Source: Saprospiraceae bacterium (lineage in GTDB: Bacteria; Bacteroidota; Bacteroidia; Chitinophagales; Saprospiraceae). From it: DNA of 52,327 nt. Positions 17,791-26,018 of this stretch are shown here, piece by piece. The stretch's first letter is position 1. Every line of letters starts with the position of its first letter. The stretch spans positions 1 through 52,327 of the forward strand of contig JAEUUO010000037.1 of NCBI GenBank assembly GCA_016787575.1, read 5' to 3'. The notes under the pieces are model-generated. The model saw only the letters and a program-made list of their open reading frames with translations, was not told where the DNA came from and did not search any database. The position numbers were made by a program, and so were the translations under genes.

Positions 17791-19449
17791 ATGTCCGACT
17801 TAAGGCCCTGGCTAAAAAATTACCCCGCAGGCATTCCGGCAAATGTAAAAACAGATTTATACCCCTCCTTAAGGGAATTTGTATCGGAATGTTTGACAAA
17901 ATTTTCTTCGCTCAAAGCATTTACGATGATGGGTCAATCTATGACTTACAAGGAATTGGATGACCGTTCCAGTGCATTTGCAGCCTATTTGCAGTATCGC
18001 GGACTTAAACCCGGAGATCGGATGGCCTTGATGATGCCCAATTTATTTCAGTATCCGATTGCCATTCTGGGAGCCATTCGGGCAGGTGTTGTGATTGTAA
18101 ATACCAACCCCCTTTATACTCCCCGCGAGATGGAATTTGTGTTTGTCAACTCAAAGGTGAAGGCTATTGTAATAGTTGAAAATTTTGCCTCCAATCTTGA
18201 AAAAATTCTGTCAAAAACAAATATCGAAATTATTATTACCACCACGATAGGCGAATTGATGGGTGGACTAAAAGGAAGTATCATCGACTTTACGGTCAAA
18301 TACATCAAACGCATGGTTCCTAGGTTTAAATTACCCAATACTGTCAATTTTTCAACAGCCTTAAGACAAGGCGCCCGGCAATCCATTAAAGCGTTTGCAG
18401 TAAAACCCAACGACATTGCCATTTTACAATATACGGGTGGCACAACGGGAGTCAGCAAAGGGGCTATGCTGACACATCACAATTTGCTCTCAAACATTGA
18501 GCAAATCCGGGCCGTGATTTGCTACTATTTAAAGGAGGGAAAAGAAACAACCCTATCTCCATTGCCAATGTATCATATTTTTGCCTTCGCGGTCAATTTA
18601 ATGGCCATGATGACCATTGGTGCCAACACCGTTTTAATTCTAAATGCCAGAGACATTGGTTCGATTGTCAAAGCATTCAAGGAGCATCCGATCAGTTTAA
18701 TGACCGGTGTCAATACGCTTTACAATACACTCATGAATCATCCTGATTTTAGTAAGATCAATTTCAGTGCATTGAAAGTCACCGTTGCTGGCGGCATGGC
18801 CTTGCAATCCAGCGTAGCAGATCGTTGGAAAGCCCTGACCGGATGTGGTTTGAGTGAAGGTTATGGCATGACAGAAGCTTCACCAGTGGTCAGTTTAAAT
18901 CCTATTGATGGCAATGGCAAACCTGGCTCAATCGGATTGCCGGTCCCATCTACCGACGTTCGCATCGTGGATGAATCGGGAAGAATTTGTGGTTATGGAG
19001 AAATTGGTGAAATTCAGGTCCGCGGACCGCAAGTAATGTTGGGTTATTTAGATAGACCGGATGAAACCGCAAAAACCATTGTTGATGGTTGGTTGTGTAC
19101 TGGTGACATCGGTTCGATGGATGCTGATGGTTATTTTAAAATTGTAGATCGCAAAAAAGACATGATCATTGTATCCGGTTTTAATGTATTTCCCGCTGAA
19201 ATTGAGGAAGTAATCTCCCGTCATCCTAAAGTTCAGGAAGTTGCAGCTATCGGCATTCCGGATGAAAAATCAGGAGAGGTGGTTAAAGTCTTTATTGTAA
19301 AACGAGATAAAAGCCTCGATGAAGACGAAGTAGAACGTTATTGCCGTGAAAATTTTACAAATTATAAACTTCCAAAAGCCATTGAATTCAGAGATTCATT
19401 GCCCAAGTCAAATATTGGAAAAGTTTTGCGTAGGGAATTAAGAGGATAA
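17791..19449 (+). CDS. fadD: long-chain fatty acid--CoA ligase
   Basis: A 552-residue adenylate-forming enzyme. The P-loop-like AMP motif YTGGTTGVSKGA begins at about residue 214. EGYGMTEASP (A5) follows near residue 356, then the WLCTGDIG and VDRKKDMIIVSGFNVFP hinge motifs, and LPKSNIGKVLRREL with the catalytic lysine at the C-terminus. It should activate long-chain fatty acids with ATP and CoA for beta-oxidation or lipid synthesis. The length and all motifs fit FadD-type ligases; the chain-length preference cannot be read. It stands alone, with long gene-free regions on both sides. Confidence 0.92.
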   Translation: MSDLRPWLKNYPAGIPANVKTDLYPSLREFVSECLTKFSSLKAFTMMGQSMTYKELDDRSSAFAAYLQYRGLKPGDRMALMMPNLFQYPIAILGAIRAGVVIVNTNPLYTPREMEFVFVNSKVKAIVIVENFASNLEKILSKTNIEIIITTTIGELMGGLKGSIIDFTVKYIKRMVPRFKLPNTVNFSTALRQGARQSIKAFAVKPNDIAILQYTGGTTGVSKGAMLTHHNLLSNIEQIRAVICYYLKEGKETTLSPLPMYHIFAFAVNLMAMMTIGANTVLILNARDIGSIVKAFKEHPISLMTGVNTLYNTLMNHPDFSKINFSALKVTVAGGMALQSSVADRWKALTGCGLSEGYGMTEASPVVSLNPIDGNGKPGSIGLPVPSTDVRIVDESGRICGYGEIGEIQVRGPQVMLGYLDRPDETAKTIVDGWLCTGDIGSMDADGYFKIVDRKKDMIIVSGFNVFPAEIEEVISRHPKVQEVAAIGIPDEKSGEVVKVFIVKRDKSLDEDEVERYCRENFTNYKLPKAIEFRDSLPKSNIGKVLRRELRG

Positions 19450-20018
19450 ATAAATTTTATAAAAAACATGTGTTCAATTTTTATAGATAAAATTGCATTC
19501 TAGTATGATTATTAATAAATTTTAGTTTTCTCAATTAACTTAAATTTTTTTGACTTTCATTTTTGACAATAATTCGTTTTATCGCCACGAATTAAAGACG
19601 AATGAATAAGGAATTACACAAGTTTAATTACGATTTAAATTCGTTATTGATCATTCTTCTCGGCAGTGCGCGGGATTTCCACTACGTTCCAATAGTCTTT
19701 AATTGATTTCCATGCGTGCATTCGTGGCAATTCTTCTTATTCTTCAATTCGTCCTCCATTCGAGCATTCATGGCCACCAAATTTTACAAAGTGGGTTTTA
19801 AGTTAGCAGTAAGGTAAATTAATTTCATTTGTTTCAATACTGTATTAGACAAGGCAATTCAATTAGAAGGAAATCAAATTTGGATCAAATCCAGACTTTT
19901 ATTGTTATTAGATTGAATTAAAAAAATTGGGTTTCCAAGGCAAAGGGCATTGCATTTTTGTTTATTTTGCATCCGATTTACCTGAAAAATCATTCATTCA
20001 CAATATAAAACCAAAATT
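19450..20018. other. gene-free stretch with an imperfect inverted repeat
   Basis: No coding frame is seen. The words gccacgaatt (near 19583) and attcgtggcaattcttc (near 19728) face each other, and runs like gtgcattcgtggc and cattcgagcattcatggcc recur. This is the kind of repeated intergenic sequence common in Bacteroidota genomes. The stretch from 19850 to 20018 is the leader of the lipoprotein gene, with no clear promoter match. Confidence 0.5.
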
Positions 20019-20885
20019 ATGAGACAATTTTCTAATAAGATCCTCTTACTTGCTCTGGCAATTGTCTTTTTCATCAGTTCGTGCAAGGAAGACGATCCAA
20101 TCCATGTAAATCCGGGTATTAATTTTACAAGTGGAACGGGCTTGATTACAAGTGATATTTCAGTTCCTATTTACACTCCAATTAAAATGAGCCTTTCAGC
20201 TGTGAAAGGAAGTCAACCTTTGAAATATATACAAGTAAAGGTTGATGGAATTTCTCTAGGTCCTTTGGAATTTAAAGTGAATGGAGTGGACGCGCCTGCA
20301 AATCCGGCTTTATTGGTAGGCACTGATAAAGATGGCATCAGCAATACCTATGAATTTAAAACTTCAACAGAACCAGATACCATTGTTTATGAATTTGTCC
20401 TCGCAGATGATAAAGACAGTTTAACTGTAAAATCCATTGCCGTAATTTTTACAGCAATACCGGCAGCAGTAAAAGCTTCCGGTTTGATAGTTTATAATTT
20501 TTCAGGTCCAAGACAGGGAGGCTTGGATTTATTCAATGCAAAAGTAGTTTCAGGCAATGATCCCAATGCACATGTCAGAGATTATGGAGTTGTGGATCCT
20601 CAATCCAATTTTTTATGGGTTAAAAAATTTACGCCTCGCAATGGATCTGTCATCAAAAATCCAGGCTCAGGCTTGAGCTTTGCAGAAATTAGTTATGTCG
20701 AAGATATTATTTATTTATTTGATAATGGCTCCAACGATGTGGGATCCATTGATACTAAAGTTTTGGCTAAAGGTGATTTCTTTGTCGTTAAAAACGGAAC
20801 AAGCTATTTTGCTGTATCGATAGATAATTTAACATTTACCGGTAATGACAATTTGGATAATTACGAAGTTTCAATCAAACGATGA
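20019..20885 (+). CDS. hypothetical lipoprotein
   Basis: A 288-residue protein with a lipoprotein signal peptide ending ISSCKEDD, so Cys22 is the likely lipidated residue; the acidic residues that follow are common in Bacteroidota outer-membrane or surface lipoproteins. The rest is predicted beta-rich, with an Ig-like or cadherin-like flavour in the first half (SVPIYTPIKMSLSAVKGSQP, DTIVYEFVLADDKDSLTVKS). The second half contains FSGPRQGGLDLFNAKVVSG and a C-terminal FAVSIDNLTFTGNDNLDNYE. I do not recognise a named family. A terminator follows within 50 bases, so it is the last or only gene of its transcript. Confidence 0.7.
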   Translation: MRQFSNKILLLALAIVFFISSCKEDDPIHVNPGINFTSGTGLITSDISVPIYTPIKMSLSAVKGSQPLKYIQVKVDGISLGPLEFKVNGVDAPANPALLVGTDKDGISNTYEFKTSTEPDTIVYEFVLADDKDSLTVKSIAVIFTAIPAAVKASGLIVYNFSGPRQGGLDLFNAKVVSGNDPNAHVRDYGVVDPQSNFLWVKKFTPRNGSVIKNPGSGLSFAEISYVEDIIYLFDNGSNDVGSIDTKVLAKGDFFVVKNGTSYFAVSIDNLTFTGNDNLDNYEVSIKR

Positions 20886-20904
20886 TATTTGATCTGTAGC
20901 AAAT

Positions 20905-20936
20905 AAAAAACCCTTCATTTTGTGGAGGGTTTTTTA
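20905..20936 (+). terminator. rho-independent terminator after the lipoprotein gene
   Basis: aaaaaaccctt pairs with gggtttttt across a short loop, with a stem of about 10 pairs including one G-T. It is followed by a T-run and lies 20 bases after the stop at 20885. The A-run before it could also serve the other strand. Confidence 0.8.
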
Positions 20937-21038
20937 TTTAAAAGAAGCCGTAGTAAAATACTTAAATAGTGAGACGGCAATGCATCCAAATAAAATTATG
21001 CATTCATTTAAATCAGTTTCTATCTTTATTCAAAATTT

Positions 21039-21758
21039 TTGAATTTGCAAACACTGTCAATCGTTATCCCAGTTTACAATGAAGAGCGCACCATTCACCT
21101 GATTTTGCAGGCGATTGCTGATGTTAAATTGAGCAATAGCATTCAAAAAGAAATTATTTTAGTAAATGATTGTTCGACTGATCATACAGAAGCAGCGCTT
21201 AAGTTTTATATAGAAAGCAATCCAAATCAGACCATACGGTATTACGCACACGAAGTCAACAAAGGAAAAGGAGCTGCATTACATACCGGAATTCAAAAAG
21301 CTACCGGCAATTATATCATCATCCAGGACGCGGATTTAGAATACGATCCTCGGGAATACAATGACTTATTAAAACCCATTTTAGAGGGCCATGCAGATGT
21401 AGTTTACGGATCACGTTTTACCAGTGGGCATCCACATCGAATTTTATTTTTCTGGCATTCCATAGGTAATAAATTTTTAACGTTCATTTCCAATGTGTTT
21501 ACCAATCTCAATTTAACAGATATGGAAACGTGCTACAAATTATTTAAAGCGGACATTCTAAAATCTTTGGTTCTGAAAGAAAAACGTTTTGGCTTTGAAC
21601 CTGAGGTAACCGCTAAAATTGCCCGTATAAAAGGTCTTCGGATTTATGAGGTTGGGATATCTTACTATGGGCGTACTTATCTGGAAGGTAAGAAAATTAA
21701 CTGGAAAGATGGTTTTCGGGCTATTTATTGTATTTTGAAGTATAATGTGTGGAGATAA
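21039..21758 (+). CDS. family 2 glycosyltransferase (dolichyl-phosphate-sugar synthase type)
   Basis: A 239-residue GT-A glycosyltransferase. It begins [14 protein letters not shown] (nucleotide-sugar binding strand) and has [27 protein letters not shown] and the metal-binding DAD in [12 protein letters not shown]. The C-terminal part ends in [14 protein letters not shown], which is typical of the polyprenyl-phosphate mannose/glucose synthase (DPM1/GtrB) group. It lacks the C-terminal membrane helices of the longer GtrB forms. The probable role is to make a lipid-linked sugar for glycan assembly or protein glycosylation at the inner membrane. The start is a TTG at 21039 (a second TTG is at 21045); no ATG fits, because the conserved strand begins within a few residues. 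Confidence 0.87.
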   Translation: MNLQTLSIVIPVYNEERTIHLILQAIADVKLSNSIQKEIILVNDCSTDHTEAALKFYIESNPNQTIRYYAHEVNKGKGAALHTGIQKATGNYIIIQDADLEYDPREYNDLLKPILEGHADVVYGSRFTSGHPHRILFFWHSIGNKFLTFISNVFTNLNLTDMETCYKLFKADILKSLVLKEKRFGFEPEVTAKIARIKGLRIYEVGISYYGRTYLEGKKINWKDGFRAIYCILKYNVWR

Positions 21759-22216
21759 GGATAGGGCTAAAGGCTATGAATAATGGCCTGGCCGTCTGGA
21801 GGTCTGAAGGCAAAGAGGTTTTTTCCATTACAATTCGATCACATACTCGCAGAGACGCAAAGGCGCAAAGGAATGGAGAGGTTCCAAAAGACTAGTAAGC
21901 CACATTTACATCTATCAACTATCATTTACCAACTATTCTTCAGCCTCTAGCCTCTAGCCATTACAATTTCATCAAATGATTAAATGCTCGCAGAGACGCA
22001 AAGGCGCAAAGGAATGGAGAGGTTCCAAAAGACTAGTAAGCCACATTTACATCTATCAACTATCATCTACCAACTATTCTTCGGCCTTTAGCCTCTAGCC
22101 TCTAGCTTATCAACCATCACCTACCAAGCATCACCTATTTCATAGTTTATCAAAATTTTTACAGAATTGGGAATTAAATGTATCAATTTTGTGTATTAAT
22201 AGAATAAACCAGCTTT
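21759..22216. other. gene-free stretch containing a tandem duplication
   Basis: No coding frame is seen. It consists largely of two adjacent copies of a repeat of roughly 133-141 bases plus short tandem words (cctctagcctctagcc). The last 70 bases form the leader of the secreted coiled-coil protein gene. Confidence 0.6.
21825..22106 (+). repeat. two tandem copies of a repeat of about 140 bases
   Basis: Copies at about 21825-21957 and 21958-22106 share the run from ctcgcagagacgc (21846 and 21987, period 141) through ctagcctctag with only a few substitutions. An indel of about 8 bases lies near the left end of the unit. The copies include the words cgcagagacgcaaaggcgc and tctatcaactatcat. No reading frame is present. 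Confidence 0.8.
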
Positions 22217-22870
22217 ATGAAACAGATTTTGATATCCTTATTATTCATTTTAATATTGGCTTTTAATTCCATAGCTCAAGTTCGTGAAAACAATCTCCAA
22301 ATGAGCTTAGGTGTGCAAAACGGATTGAGTATTACCATTCCGGATGCAGATGAGGATTTAATTGACAAGGTTTGGAAAAAGTATACAAAAGCCTATGGAA
22401 AATTGGCTCGCAATAAAAAGGCCAAAGAAGAATATATTGAAAAAGCAGTCATCCAATCCATTAATGGCTCAAATGCCATGGATATTTATGTAACTACTGA
22501 AGACAATAGCATAACTGCATTTTTTGATTTAAAAAATGGTTTTTTGAATTCCGCCAATTACCCAAAAGAATACAAAGGAGCCTCTGAATTTATGCAGGAA
22601 TTTTCTTATGAAGTCCAGCGTGAGAAAACCCGCATGGAATTGGAAGAGGAACAAGACAAACTCAAAAAACTCAATAAGAAAATGGGGGATTTGCTTTCCG
22701 ATAATAAAGGCTATCATAAAGACATAGATGAGGCCAATGCCCGGATTAAAAAAGCAGAAGCAAATATCATCGCCAATGAAAAAAATCAGGATCTTACCAA
22801 ATCCGAAATAGCCAATCAAACCAAAGCGGTGGAGGCTGTTCAACAAAAACTGAGCAAAATTGGAAAATAA
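22217..22870 (+). CDS. secreted protein with C-terminal coiled coil, unknown function
   Basis: A 217-residue protein with a signal peptide (MKQILISLLFILILAFNSIA, cut before Q). The first part is a small domain with PDADEDLIDKVWKKYTKAYG and SNAMDIYVTTEDNSITAFFD. From about residue 130 to the end it is a long charged helix with heptad spacing (ELEEEQDKLKKLNKKMGDLL, then NARIKKAEANIIANEKNQ), predicted to be a coiled coil. It has no lipobox or T9SS tail, so it is probably periplasmic. I do not recognise a family, although similar helix-plus-small-domain periplasmic proteins occur widely in Bacteroidota. It stands alone between two gene-free stretches. Confidence 0.7.
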   Translation: MKQILISLLFILILAFNSIAQVRENNLQMSLGVQNGLSITIPDADEDLIDKVWKKYTKAYGKLARNKKAKEEYIEKAVIQSINGSNAMDIYVTTEDNSITAFFDLKNGFLNSANYPKEYKGASEFMQEFSYEVQREKTRMELEEEQDKLKKLNKKMGDLLSDNKGYHKDIDEANARIKKAEANIIANEKNQDLTKSEIANQTKAVEAVQQKLSKIGK

Positions 22871-23221
22871 GCAACCCAGGCTTCAGAATAAATTTTTACA
22901 AATTTTATCAACATCGCTTTTCTGATTTTTGGTCCGGATCGTCTGCAAATTCTTATTTATTAGTGCTCGTTTAATGCTGGATATATTACAGCTTTAACTA
23001 ATAAGTCCTTGATTCCCAAACCAGACACATCCAAATAAATTAATATTTGTTTTATTTTTAATATGTACATTAGAGGCAAGTTTCAACCGGACTAGTTTTC
23101 AACAGTTTTTCCACAGGATTTTAGCCTGTTTTAAACATTTTCGGTTTTCATATAAATATTTTTTATTATTTGTTGTATTTTACATTTGTGCCTGTTTACA
23201 ACAAGAACCTAGCAATCCATC
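22871..23221. other. gene-free stretch upstream of dnaB
   Basis: No reading frame is seen. A single DnaA-box-like word, TTTTCCACA, occurs at 23107-23115 (one mismatch to TTATCCACA). The promoter of dnaB lies at its right end. A single near-match does not make an origin. Confidence 0.45.
23181..23188 (+). promoter_or_regulatory. -7 promoter element (TACATTTG) of dnaB
   Basis: An exact match to TAnnTTTG, 33 bases before the dnaB ATG, which is a suitable distance for a short leader. No TTG at the usual -33 spacing is obvious, so the call rests on the -7 element alone. Confidence 0.5.
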
Positions 23222-24721
23222 ATGGCTGAATCCATTAAAGATACCTTATCTATTCAACGGGGGGGCTTCAAACCCAGACAAGCCGATCTGAGCAGTCTGG
23301 CTTATGAAAAAATTCAGCCTCAGGCAGTTGAACTGGAAGAAGCTATTTTAGGAGCCATAATGTTGGATAAAGATGCCATTTCTGTTGTAATGGACATCTT
23401 GAAGGTGGATAGTTTTTACAAACCAGCGCACCAAAAGATTTACAAAGCCATGATTCAGCTGTTTCAATCCAATCAACCGATTGATACGCTGACCATTCGT
23501 GAGATCCTTCATAAGTCTCAGATTCTTGAAGAAGTAGGAGGACTTGCCTACATTCTGGAATTAGCCAATAAAGTGGCCTCTTCTGCCAATTTGGAATACC
23601 ACGCAAAAATTGTAGCCCAAAAATTTGTTCAAAGGGAGTTGATTAAAATTTCTACCCTAACTATTCAAGATTGTTTTGAGGATACCAAAGATGTTTTTGA
23701 TTTATTGGACTCTGCCGAACAAAGTTTGTATGATATTACAGACAATTATTTGCGTCGTGGTTATGAGTCTGTTGGTTCGCTGATCCTAAAAGCTCAAAAA
23801 AGACTGGAAACCATGTCCCATCATGAATCCGGATTATCAGGAATTCCCAGTGGATTTCCGGAATTGGATGCGATTACTTCAGGTTGGCAAAAATCTAACT
23901 TAATCATCATAGCTGCTCGTCCGGGAGTTGGGAAAACTTCTTTTACGCTTGCTTTGGGCAGAAATGCTGCCATGGATTATAATACTCCGGTTGCTTTATT
24001 TTCACTGGAGATGAACAATCTCGAATTGGTAAACCGTTTAATTTCTATGGAAGCAGAAATTGAAGGTTCTAAAATGCGAAATGGAAAATTGGATGATGAC
24101 GATTGGACTCGTTTAAATCAAGTCATCAATAAACTTGGAGAATCACAGATATTTATAGACGATACTCCTTCACTAAACGTTTTTGAATTGCGTGCAAAAT
24201 GTCGCAGGCTTCACCAACAATATAAAATTGGCATGGTGATCATTGACTACTTGCAATTAATGACAGCAGGTTCTAACGATAAGAAAGGAAATCGCGAACA
24301 GGAAATTGCAACCATATCAAGAGCGCTGAAGGGTTTGGCAAAAGAAATTAACATTCCGGTTATTGCGCTTTCTCAATTAAACCGTGCAGCCGAAACTCAG
24401 AGCAGAGAAAACAGAAGACCTCAATTGTCAAACTTGCGTGAATCTGGAGCGATCGAACAAGATGCAGACATGGTTATGTTTATTTATCGTCCTGATACGT
24501 ATGAACTAGAGAATAATTATGAAATGCCGAAAGGCTATACCGAATTGATAATTGCCAAACACCGGAACGGTGCTACCGGAACTGTTGGAATGAAATTTAT
24601 TGACCATTTTGCAAAGTTTGTACCTTTAAAACAAAACTTTGATCCATTTGGCTCAAGCGTTGTACCCAATGTAATTATCAAACAGTCCAAAATGAATGAA
24701 GAAGACGAGATTCCATTCTAA
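23222..24721 (+). CDS. dnaB: replicative DNA helicase
   Basis: A 499-residue hexameric helicase. The N-terminal DnaB domain (about residues 30-135; PQAVELEEAILGAIMLDKDA) is followed by a linker helix and the RecA-like core. The Walker A motif is ARPGVGKTSF (about 231-240). MVIIDYLQLM carries the Walker B aspartate, and ALSQLNRAAE and SGAIEQDADMV are the later helicase motifs. It unwinds DNA ahead of the fork and recruits primase. No intein is present. The gene overlaps the next one by 26 bases in another frame. Length and motif order are standard. Confidence 0.97.
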   Translation: MAESIKDTLSIQRGGFKPRQADLSSLAYEKIQPQAVELEEAILGAIMLDKDAISVVMDILKVDSFYKPAHQKIYKAMIQLFQSNQPIDTLTIREILHKSQILEEVGGLAYILELANKVASSANLEYHAKIVAQKFVQRELIKISTLTIQDCFEDTKDVFDLLDSAEQSLYDITDNYLRRGYESVGSLILKAQKRLETMSHHESGLSGIPSGFPELDAITSGWQKSNLIIIAARPGVGKTSFTLALGRNAAMDYNTPVALFSLEMNNLELVNRLISMEAEIEGSKMRNGKLDDDDWTRLNQVINKLGESQIFIDDTPSLNVFELRAKCRRLHQQYKIGMVIIDYLQLMTAGSNDKKGNREQEIATISRALKGLAKEINIPVIALSQLNRAAETQSRENRRPQLSNLRESGAIEQDADMVMFIYRPDTYELENNYEMPKGYTELIIAKHRNGATGTVGMKFIDHFAKFVPLKQNFDPFGSSVVPNVIIKQSKMNEEDEIPF

Positions 24722-25469
24722 AAAAGAAATTGCAAAGCCTGAAACTGAAAGTGAATTTCCTTTCAGACTCAACAAATATGTCGCACATTGCGGAATTTGT
24801 TCAAGACGAGAAGCAGCTGAGCTGGTTAAGTCTGGCAAGATTAAAGTAAATAATGTTGTAGAAACAAATCCTGCCTATGAATTACAGGAAAAGGATAAAG
24901 TTTACTATGAAGACAAATTGATCAAACGAAGTCAAACATTATTTTACATCCTTTTAAATAAACCAAAAAATGTAATTACCACTCTAAACGATGAGCGGGG
25001 TCGTAAAACTGTTTTTGATTTAATTAAACAGGATATTAAAGAGCGTATTTATCCGGTTGGACGATTGGATCGAAATACTACGGGCTTGTTGTTGATGACA
25101 AATGACGGAGATCTTGCTCAGAAATTATCTCATCCATCGCATAAGATGAAAAAAATCTATCATGCTACACTGGATAAAAACTTAAGCAAAGCTGATATGG
25201 ATAGAATATTAATGGGTGTAAAATTAGAAGATGGAATTGCTGAAGTCGATGGAATTGAATACGCCAATGATAAAAAAAATGAAATAGGAGTAGAAATACA
25301 TTCAGGTAAAAACAGAATTGTTCGACGCATTTTTGAACATCTTGGGTATGAAACCATTAAACTGGATCGGGTTTACTTTGCAGGGCTGACTAAAAAAAAT
25401 ATACCTCGTGGAAAATTCAGACACCTGACTGAAAAAGAAGTTATACAACTCAAACACCTAAAGCATTAG
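24696..25469 (+). CDS. rluB: rRNA pseudouridine synthase (RsuA/RluB family)
   Basis: A 257-residue enzyme with an N-terminal S4 RNA-binding domain (about residues 25-70; RLNKYVAHCGICSRREAAEL) and a catalytic domain. The active-site motif is GRLDRNTTGLLLMTND, where the Asp attacks uridine. SGKNRIVRRIFEHLG near the C-terminus is also typical of the family. By similarity it would isomerise a uridine in 23S rRNA (RluB-like) or 16S rRNA (RsuA-like). The ATG at 24696 lies inside dnaB, 26 bases before its stop; no later ATG precedes the S4 domain, so overlap and co-transcription with dnaB are likely. The symbol is the best family guess. Confidence 0.87.
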   Translation: MKKTRFHSKKEIAKPETESEFPFRLNKYVAHCGICSRREAAELVKSGKIKVNNVVETNPAYELQEKDKVYYEDKLIKRSQTLFYILLNKPKNVITTLNDERGRKTVFDLIKQDIKERIYPVGRLDRNTTGLLLMTNDGDLAQKLSHPSHKMKKIYHATLDKNLSKADMDRILMGVKLEDGIAEVDGIEYANDKKNEIGVEIHSGKNRIVRRIFEHLGYETIKLDRVYFAGLTKKNIPRGKFRHLTEKEVIQLKHLKH

Positions 25470-25518
25470 TACCAAGGTTTGCTAATTGGGGATGTAAAAT
25501 TAAAATTAGGTCCTATTA

Positions 25519-25911
25519 TTAATTGACTTTATCTATTCGCAATTCCTGTACCAAGGTTTTGCTATTAAGAGATTCAGCATAAATGTAAAACCGAAACTTT
25601 TTACCATTGCTGGATTCCATGATTGCAATTGCAAAATTAGAGTCATCCCCCTTTGCATTTCCTTTATGCATAGGTGTTACAGATTTAGGAGGATTTCGCT
25701 CCAAAAAAGCTTTTAAAGCTTTTAAAGCGATGGATTTATCAACAAATTCAATTTGATTGTCGTAACAATATTCCATTTTATTGTCAAATAAGCCATTTAA
25801 TGCAATCAAATCAACTTTGCGAATTGCATCAAAAACGCCGTTTAAATTTTGTGCATTAGTGAAATGGTTTCCTATTAGAAATACCAAGATTATTAAGATT
25901 CTCATCATCAT
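25519..25911 (-). CDS. DUF4783 family periplasmic protein
   Basis: A 130-residue protein with a signal peptide (MMMRILIILVFLIGNHFTNA, cut before Q) followed by one NTF2-like domain. It has the DUF4783 pattern: FDAIRKVDLIALNGLFD, then LKAFLERNPPKSVTPMHKGN, then a FRFYIYAESLNSKTLVQELR end. DUF4783 is a small secreted Bacteroidota family of unknown function, frequently found near nadC/nadA and other metabolic genes in that phylum (from memory). Here it is convergent with the pseudouridine synthase gene and divergent from gpmI. Confidence 0.82.
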   Translation of the reverse strand: MMMRILIILVFLIGNHFTNAQNLNGVFDAIRKVDLIALNGLFDNKMEYCYDNQIEFVDKSIALKALKAFLERNPPKSVTPMHKGNAKGDDSNFAIAIMESSNGKKFRFYIYAESLNSKTLVQELRIDKVN

Positions 25912-26018
25912 TTATTTATTAGTACCATTTAGACCCTGGGTGCGTTCCTTAATTGCCTTAAAATTAAGTTAAATGATTGAAAGCCCATTCATTTTTATCA
26001 GGAATAGTTTTAAAAAGA

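Noticed and set aside
21825..22106. CRISPR array
   Set aside because: Only two long units stand in direct tandem, without the short repeat and unique spacer pattern, and no cas genes are nearby.
23107..23115. Replication origin next to dnaB
   Set aside because: Only one DnaA-box-like word with a mismatch is present; there is no box cluster and no dnaA or dnaN nearby.
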